NCBI GenBank assembly: GCA_019752635.1
Contig: JAIELX010000001.1
Location: 1-64,000, forward strand
Origin: Candidatus Obscuribacterales bacterium
GTDB taxonomy: Bacteria; Cyanobacteriota; Vampirovibrionia; Obscuribacterales; Obscuribacteraceae
DNA length: 64,000 nt
Direction: 5' to 3'
A program made the position numbers and the translations under genes. How positions within the stretch are numbered: the first letter of the stretch is position 1; every line of letters starts with the position of its first letter. Under the pieces are notes generated by a model. It did not search any database and was not told where the DNA came from. It worked only from the letters and a program-made list of their open reading frames with translations. This document shows, one piece after another, positions 59,686-64,000 of the stretch.

Positions 59686-61119
59686 CTAGGCTTTTCCGAC
59701 TTCTGAGCCAACTCGTTTCGTACGCGTTGAGACCCAGCTCGCTTTGTTGTCTTGTCTGGCCCGCCCGACCGCCAGGGCGTCATCCGGTACGTCGCGTGTA
59801 ACTACCGTTCCTGCCGCAACCATTGCGTTTTGTCCGATTACCACTGGTGCTACCAATACACTATTGCTGCCCGTCGAAGAGTCATCACCAATTACGGTGC
59901 GGGACTTCTTTCCGCTCAACTTGTCGTAGTTTGCGGTGATTGTTCCCGCGCCGATGTTCACTCCTGAACCAAGGCTGGCGTCGCCGATGTAACTCAAGTG
60001 AGAAACGTTCGTCTTCTGCGCGATTGTGCTCTTCTTTATCTCGACGAAGTTGCCGATGCGGCATTGATCGGAAATGTCCGCGCCGTCTCTGATGTGCGCA
60101 AAAGGACCAATCCGCGCATTGGCGCCGACCGTTGAACCACTTATAAGTGATTGCATCACCCTGGTTCCAGACCCGACTCTGGCCGGACCGTTGATTTGGG
60201 TGGACGGACCGATAACACAGTCTTCCCCGATCTCAACGTCGCCCATGATGTAGCAGCCCGGCAAAATGGTGGTGTCTTTTCCGATACGCACTTCCGGGGC
60301 GATCCAGGTAGAGGCGGGGTCTACGATGGTGACTCCGGATTCAAGGGCTAGCTTGGTTAACGTGTGCTCTCGCATCCTTCGCCAGGCTTCCGAAAGCTCA
60401 AGTCTGGAGTTGATACCTTCCACCTCATCGGGATCGTTTGCAACTGAGCCTCCAACTTTCATTTTGCGCTCGGTTGACCAGGCAATTAGATCTGTCAGAT
60501 AGTACTCACCTTGCTTATTGTCATTCTTGAGATCGGACAGCCCGGGCTTGAGTGCCGGCCATTCCAGGCAATAGATGGCAGCGTTGATCTCGCGAATCTC
60601 ACGCTGCTCTGGCGTAGCGTCCTTATCCTCTACTATGGCGCAAACTTGTCCGGTCTTATCGCGTATCACGCGACCGTAGTTTCGAGGGTTGTCGACGACG
60701 GCGCTCAGCAGTGTTGCTGCGCAGTTGTCCGCAAAGTGCAATCCTGCCAGCGCGGACAGCGTCTTGCCGGACAGCAGTGGCGAGTCGGCCGGAGCCACCA
60801 GCAGCGTGCCGTTAAAATCGTTCAGTGACGGTGCAACCTGCGCGAGCGCGTGCCCGGTTCCCAGCTGAGGCTGTTGAAGGTGCGTGGACCACGGCGCGCG
60901 TGGCGGATTCCTTTGAAGGTATGCATTGACCTGATCCGAACCATGACCGGTGACAATATGGATGTGTTCAGGGTTGAGTGCGTCGATTGCGTCAAGAACT
61001 CTGGCCAGAATCTCCTTTCCGAGCACCGGGTGCAAAACCTTTGGCAATGCCGATTTCATGCGTTTGCCTTGTCCGGCGGCCAAAACTACCGCTCGTACCG
61101 GTCGCGGAAAAGTACTCAT
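59686..61119 (-). CDS. glmU: Bifunctional UDP-GlcNAc pyrophosphorylase / glucosamine-1-P acetyltransferase
   Basis: A 477-residue bifunctional enzyme. The N-terminal half begins 'VVLAAGQGKRMKSALPKVLH' (nucleotidyltransferase signature) with 'PQLGTGHALAQ' and 'ITGHGSDQ'-like motifs; from ~260 on, hexapeptide repeats form the left-handed beta-helix acetyltransferase ('NFVEIKKSTIAQKTNVSHLS' then 'YIGDASLGSGVNIGAGTITA', 'NYDKLSGKKSRTVIGDDSST'). It acetylates glucosamine-1-P and then makes UDP-GlcNAc, the precursor of peptidoglycan and LPS. ATG 61119 behind GAGGAC; seven extra in-frame codons upstream are unlikely. Length close to E. coli GlmU (456). Confidence 0.97.
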   Translation of the reverse strand: MSTFPRPVRAVVLAAGQGKRMKSALPKVLHPVLGKEILARVLDAIDALNPEHIHIVTGHGSDQVNAYLQRNPPRAPWSTHLQQPQLGTGHALAQVAPSLNDFNGTLLVAPADSPLLSGKTLSALAGLHFADNCAATLLSAVVDNPRNYGRVIRDKTGQVCAIVEDKDATPEQREIREINAAIYCLEWPALKPGLSDLKNDNKQGEYYLTDLIAWSTERKMKVGGSVANDPDEVEGINSRLELSEAWRRMREHTLTKLALESGVTIVDPASTWIAPEVRIGKDTTILPGCYIMGDVEIGEDCVIGPSTQINGPARVGSGTRVMQSLISGSTVGANARIGPFAHIRDGADISDQCRIGNFVEIKKSTIAQKTNVSHLSYIGDASLGSGVNIGAGTITANYDKLSGKKSRTVIGDDSSTGSNSVLVAPVVIGQNAMVAAGTVVTRDVPDDALAVGRARQDNKASWVSTRTKRVGSEVGKA

Positions 61120-61325
61120 CGAATTGTCCTCACACCACACGGGGAGCCTCTCACTATCCGAAGTTTAGTAGACGGCGGCCCCTTCGTTCAAGGTTTGCAT
61201 TCGATCGTTTAGTCCTTACAGATCTCAAGAGGGGGCGTTTTCGATGAAACTCTTGAGCCGAGAACGCTATCGTCCGTAGTGTCGGGTTTGGTGACCGGCT
61301 TTTCTTCAAACTGGTATCGCCAAAA

Positions 61326-61487
61326 GTGCGGGCGTCCGAAAAAAAAAGCTGGACAATTATGATCGTCGTGATCATAATTGCTCTTGTCCTGATTGAGATC
61401 GAACTTTGGAAACCGTTATCAATTCACAGCTTCCGCTTCCTGACGATATCGACCTCGGCTCGCTTGAATATCTTTTTAACCCGATGA
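61326..61487 (+). CDS. Possible 53-residue single-span membrane peptide overlapping the next gene
   Basis: A GTG frame encodes 'MRASEKKSWTIMIVVIIIAL' followed by 'VLIEIELWKPLSIHSF': positive-inside residues and then a strong hydrophobic span, a plausible membrane peptide. It overlaps the start of the 61406 gene by 82 bases in another frame. There is an A9 run at 61339-61347. No ribosome site is clear. It may be a real small protein, an alternative N-terminus reached by frameshifting, or chance. Confidence 0.25.
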   Translation: MRASEKKSWTIMIVVIIIALVLIEIELWKPLSIHSFRFLTISTSARLNIFLTR

Positions 61488-61945
61488 TTGAGGTATCGCC
61501 CGTAGCACCACTACGGTTTGAAATTCCACCAACCGGGCAAGAAACTGAGGACGACGAATCGGATCTACATGGTCAGATCCGACTCCTGCAGCTGATGCTC
61601 AACGATGCTCTCGAAAAGCTATCCGAGTCAAACATGCTTGTTGGATATCAGCGTGGGTTGCTAGTAGAAAAGAACGAGCAGCTTAAACAATTGCCCCAGT
61701 TGCGCCTGTGGGCTGCAAAGAACATAGCTGCCGAAGTTGATAACAAAAAACTGCAGGCTGAAGTCGACAGGCTCAAATCCGAGATTGCCGAATTTCAGAG
61801 TCATTGGCTCTATCGTGTGAACGAAAATGTTAAGCGGTTTTTGTCCGGCGGTAGCACAATCGAGATCCTGGCTATTCTTGATGTGGTAGTCCTGGTATCG
61901 TTTCTCGGCATTCTGCTCTGGCTGTTCTACACGTTGACAGGTTAA
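61406..61945 (+). CDS. Coiled-coil protein with a C-terminal membrane anchor
   Basis: A 179-residue protein. The N-terminal 55 residues are acidic and disordered-looking; ~55-140 form a coiled coil ('GQIRLLQLMLNDALEKLSES', 'EVDNKKLQAEVDRLKSEIAE'); the last ~30 residues are a membrane span ('ILAILDVVVLVSFLGILLWL') with a short tail. Tail-anchored topology suggests a scaffold at the membrane. TTG 61406 is the only in-frame start because a stop lies 12 bases before it; Met27 (61484) is the next option. Not recognised. Confidence 0.65.
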   Translation: METVINSQLPLPDDIDLGSLEYLFNPMIEVSPVAPLRFEIPPTGQETEDDESDLHGQIRLLQLMLNDALEKLSESNMLVGYQRGLLVEKNEQLKQLPQLRLWAAKNIAAEVDNKKLQAEVDRLKSEIAEFQSHWLYRVNENVKRFLSGGSTIEILAILDVVVLVSFLGILLWLFYTLTG

Positions 61946-62347
61946 GTTTGCAACGAACTCCTTAACACGATTGTTAATGGAATGCTTAATTGGAGGTGAT
62001 TTGGCAGAAACGCGGTAAAACTATACGAGTTGCGCTGAGCGAAAGCGTGGCTGACATCGCAGTAACTCCAGTAGAGAGGCACGAGGGATCGAGCCCGTCG
62101 GGGCAGCACCGACGCTGCGAACACTTTACGAGATACGACTCGGAAACGAGTTCGAAATATATGAAAGGGGCTCGGCTAACGCCGAGTCCTTGTCGTTTAG
62201 GTTGTGGAAGCGGAAGGTCTATCTGCTACCTTGAGCGCAGAGCGCGGTAAAACTTGGCAAGTTCTCGAATTGCGGCTTTCCGCCGCAACTGCCCTGTCAC
62301 CTCATCTAAAAGCGGAGCAAGGGCGGAGGTTTTTCGATCAGGAGGGC
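61946..62347. other. Intergenic region with clustered hairpins
   Basis: About 400 bases between convergent genes. The right two-thirds contains the candidate structured RNA (62085-62190). One open frame (61990-62250) crosses it but its composition is unlike a protein. Confidence 0.5.
62085..62195 (+). ncRNA. Candidate structured RNA with consecutive hairpins
   Basis: In about 110 bases there are several perfect hairpins in a row: GGG-ATCGA-CCC type, CGTCGG-N7-CCGACG, ACTCG-GAAA-CGAGT (GNRA tetraloop, enclosed by CGAAC/GTTCG), and CTCGGC-TAAC-GCCGAG, the last followed by TCCTTGTCGTTT. I could not match it to tmRNA, RNase P, SRP, 6S RNA or a known riboswitch. The strand is taken from the final hairpin plus T-rich tail. 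Confidence 0.35.
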
Positions 62348-63223
62348 TTATGGTACGACGTCCGGTCGGGAGCGGTATAGAAAACGTATGGTTGCCGCGT
62401 CGTTGGCTGATATGACGCCCCGCCCGTAGTTCAGGCACATCAGGTCCACCGGGTTGGTGCTGTGTCCGTCTATGCCAAGTACGTGCCCGAATTCGTGCGC
62501 TGATGCGGAAACCAGTTTGCCTGGCGGAATCGGCGGACCAAAGGGGCGTTCGCAGGTTACAAGCTGCACGACAACGGGTTTGAAATCGACGCGCTCCGGT
62601 GGAATCTGTCCCGACAATACTTGCTGAATCACTTTGTAAGGGAAGATATCCTTCGAAGTGCAGCCCTTGGTGTCGTTTTGGGTGATGCCCATGCCCATCT
62701 TGTTGGTAAAGTGCGGTGTCCAAAATATGAACACATTTGCTTCTTCGGGGTTTTCGGTAAGTTCAAATTTGTAAAGTCCTTCCTTCTCGAAAGCTTTCCA
62801 CTGCCCGATGCCCCGGGCGGCGGCTCTCCACATATCTTCGTTGTAGTTATCCGCAACACGCAGTTTGCCGAACCGCTCATTGAGCACAATCTCCTTAACC
62901 AGTTTCGGCCATTGAGCCAACCCATCCATGCTGGCAACCGGTCCGCCGAAGTCATTGACCATCTCCGGCATTTCGGGATTGCGCCAGTCCATGATTGTTA
63001 AGCCGTGGGTAATAAAGACCTTTAACGGCATTTGCTCCGGCACCCAGCGAACGACTCCGAACGGGCTGCGAAACTGAGGATAGACTACGCCCCCGACAGG
63101 TCTGGCTGCGCCGCCGGGTTTTTTCGCCGCGTTGGCTACACTGGGCAGGAGCACCGCCAGGCAAAGAATTATTGCCACCACTCGGACGAGGTTGGTTAGC
63201 ATTTTCGGTTGCTCAGAAAGCAC
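62348..63223 (-). CDS. Exported matrixin-like zinc metalloprotease
   Basis: A 291-residue protein. Signal peptide 'MLTNLVRVVAIILCLAVLLP' then 'SVANAA' (start GTG 63223, fixed by GGGAGG seven bases upstream; Met8 at 63202 is the alternative). Near the C-terminus is 'SASAHEFGHVLGIDGHSTNP' (~242-261): HExxHxxGxxH zinc site, followed by 'VDLMCLNY', the Met-turn of metzincins. So it is a metzincin of the matrixin/M10 type, without a hemopexin domain. Middle residues show 'VADNYNEDMWRAAARGIGQW'. The substrate is an extracellular protein, unknown. Confidence 0.85.
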   Translation of the reverse strand: MLSEQPKMLTNLVRVVAIILCLAVLLPSVANAAKKPGGAARPVGGVVYPQFRSPFGVVRWVPEQMPLKVFITHGLTIMDWRNPEMPEMVNDFGGPVASMDGLAQWPKLVKEIVLNERFGKLRVADNYNEDMWRAAARGIGQWKAFEKEGLYKFELTENPEEANVFIFWTPHFTNKMGMGITQNDTKGCTSKDIFPYKVIQQVLSGQIPPERVDFKPVVVQLVTCERPFGPPIPPGKLVSASAHEFGHVLGIDGHSTNPVDLMCLNYGRGVISANDAATIRFLYRSRPDVVP

Positions 63224-63431
63224 GGTTTTTCCTCCCGCATGACGTGGCGCTAGCCCACTGTCCTACGTACCACGATTGTAATTTTAATCCACCGGGAATG
63301 GCGCTTTCGCTCTCGGCCGACCATGGCATATTCGGAACGCCTTTTGAGCGTGTATCATGGCAGAGGGGAGCAGTTGCGGAGCTCGAAGCTTTGCAGCCAA
63401 GGATTCACTAGCAGCGTTTCGAGTAAAGACC

Positions 63432-63950
63432 ATGAGCGGCGGCCGTTCAAGAAGAAAAAGGGGACCATCGGTCACATCTGCAGCCGCTGACGGGCTGCAA
63501 AAATTTTTCTGGAGAACGTTGCTGCCCATCACCCCCATAGCACTTGTTCTCTATGCATTGCTCTTTGTTCATAATCGCGACATTACCGGTGAGTACGTCG
63601 GGAGCAGCCCGATTACCGGCGCCGTCAATTTGATAATTGAGCAAAAGGACGGTGGACAGGTCGACGGGGTAATCCTCTTGAAGCAGATTTACAAAATGAA
63701 AGTAATTCGCGGCCACGTTGATGACGCCAAGATTACACTGGCCTTCGCCCTGCCCGGCAATTCACAGCTTCAGCCCACCTTTACCGGCTCTCACTTTGCC
63801 GGACCCGTTTCCGGAATAAGTTTGAACGGCAACGTTAGTCAGGGTGATTTTATCGAGGGCGTTTTTTACAACGGTAGTGCTAACATTCCGTTGAAGCTCA
63901 AGCGCAACTCGACCAGCAGTTTGTTCAAGAAGTACTGGTTCCACTTCTAA
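63432..63950 (+). CDS. Single-span membrane-anchored hypothetical protein
   Basis: A 172-residue protein: basic cytosolic start ('MSGGRSRRKRGPSVTSAAAD'), one membrane span ('LLPITPIALVLYALLFVHNR', ~31-50), and an exported beta-rich domain ('EYVGSSPITGAVNLIIEQKD', 'GVILLKQIYKMKVIRGHVDD'). Not recognised. Start at ATG 63432; a further in-frame ATG at 63357 has no better ribosome site. Divergent from the metalloprotease. Confidence 0.65.
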   Translation: MSGGRSRRKRGPSVTSAAADGLQKFFWRTLLPITPIALVLYALLFVHNRDITGEYVGSSPITGAVNLIIEQKDGGQVDGVILLKQIYKMKVIRGHVDDAKITLAFALPGNSQLQPTFTGSHFAGPVSGISLNGNVSQGDFIEGVFYNGSANIPLKLKRNSTSSLFKKYWFHF

Positions 63951-64000
63951 GGGCTCAAAGCTGCGCTCGGCTCAGAAGCCCATCGGTAACCGACTGGATT

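Noticed and set aside
61990..62250. An 86-codon frame on the plus strand
   Set aside because: It passes through the consecutive hairpins; composition is unlike a folded protein, and a structured RNA explains the sequence better.
1..64000. Mobile elements, prophage, CRISPR arrays, toxin-antitoxin or restriction systems
   Set aside because: I looked for transposase, integrase, Cas, phage structural and restriction motifs and saw none; no direct repeats with regular spacers were found.

Overview
This 64 kb window is a gene-dense chromosomal segment of a Gram-negative bacterium (TolC-type outer-membrane efflux protein, lipoproteins, many secreted proteins). Starts mix ATG, GTG and TTG, and genes sit in short operons on both strands. 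The set of genes (long taxon-specific Gly/Ala-rich proteins, HU with a histone-H1-like tail, large GAF/GGDEF/HD proteins, DUF4127, RecJ with a long C-terminal extension) fits the non-photosynthetic sister lineage of Cyanobacteria (Melainabacteria/Vampirovibrionia, Obscuribacterales-like). That placement is inference from gene content; no rRNA is present to confirm it. There is no prophage, IS element, CRISPR array or conjugative module. The only RNA gene that can be called firmly is tRNA-Ala(GGC).

Layout. 0-7.7 kb: HxlR regulator divergent from a rhodanese protein, a giant membrane-fused spermidine-synthase-like protein, a secreted NlpC/P60 peptidase and two proteins of unknown function. 7.7-14.3 kb: a patch of 28-bp palindromic repeats, taxon-specific long proteins (one carrying a CCA-adding-enzyme head domain), an alpha/beta hydrolase and a secreted four-helix-bundle copper protein. 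14.3-21.7 kb: an envelope/lipid block with a SRPBCC-epimerase fusion, an Lgt-like protein overlapping a Tes-like radical SAM enzyme and a small membrane protein, then an MBOAT acyltransferase, an SGNH partner and an EF-hand protein. 21.7-34.3 kb: CDP-alcohol phosphatidyltransferase-like gene, recJ-apt, DUF4127 plus a 2-hydroxyacid dehydrogenase, a secreted trypsin-like protease and a Ser/Thr pseudokinase. 34.7-41 kb: an oligopeptide-type ABC importer with two lipoprotein receptors and two permeases but no ATPase. 41.4-49.7 kb: a 1270-residue GAF-GGDEF protein with a degenerate HD-GYP domain, a methyltransferase, an orphan ABC ATPase coupled to a PucR regulator, and HU. 50-64 kb: TolC protein, isochorismatase-family hydrolase, tRNA-Ala, CpdA-like phosphoesterase, DUF547 protein overlapping an AmiC-like amidase, coaX, glmU, a coiled-coil membrane protein, a candidate structured RNA, a matrixin-like secreted metalloprotease and a small membrane-anchored protein.

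The two strongest leads are: (1) a translationally overlapping operon (15803-18310) pairing an Lgt-family protein that lacks the HGG histidine with a tetraether-synthase-like radical SAM protein, beside acyltransferase genes, which suggests a bacterial route to modified or membrane-spanning lipids; (2) a family of five 28-bp imperfect palindromes, all intergenic, in three places, including upstream of recJ. Smaller leads include a kinase with three lost catalytic motifs, a cyclase whose HD dyad is Asn-Asn, an 11-bp helically phased tandem repeat, and several small genes that standard length cut-offs would miss.
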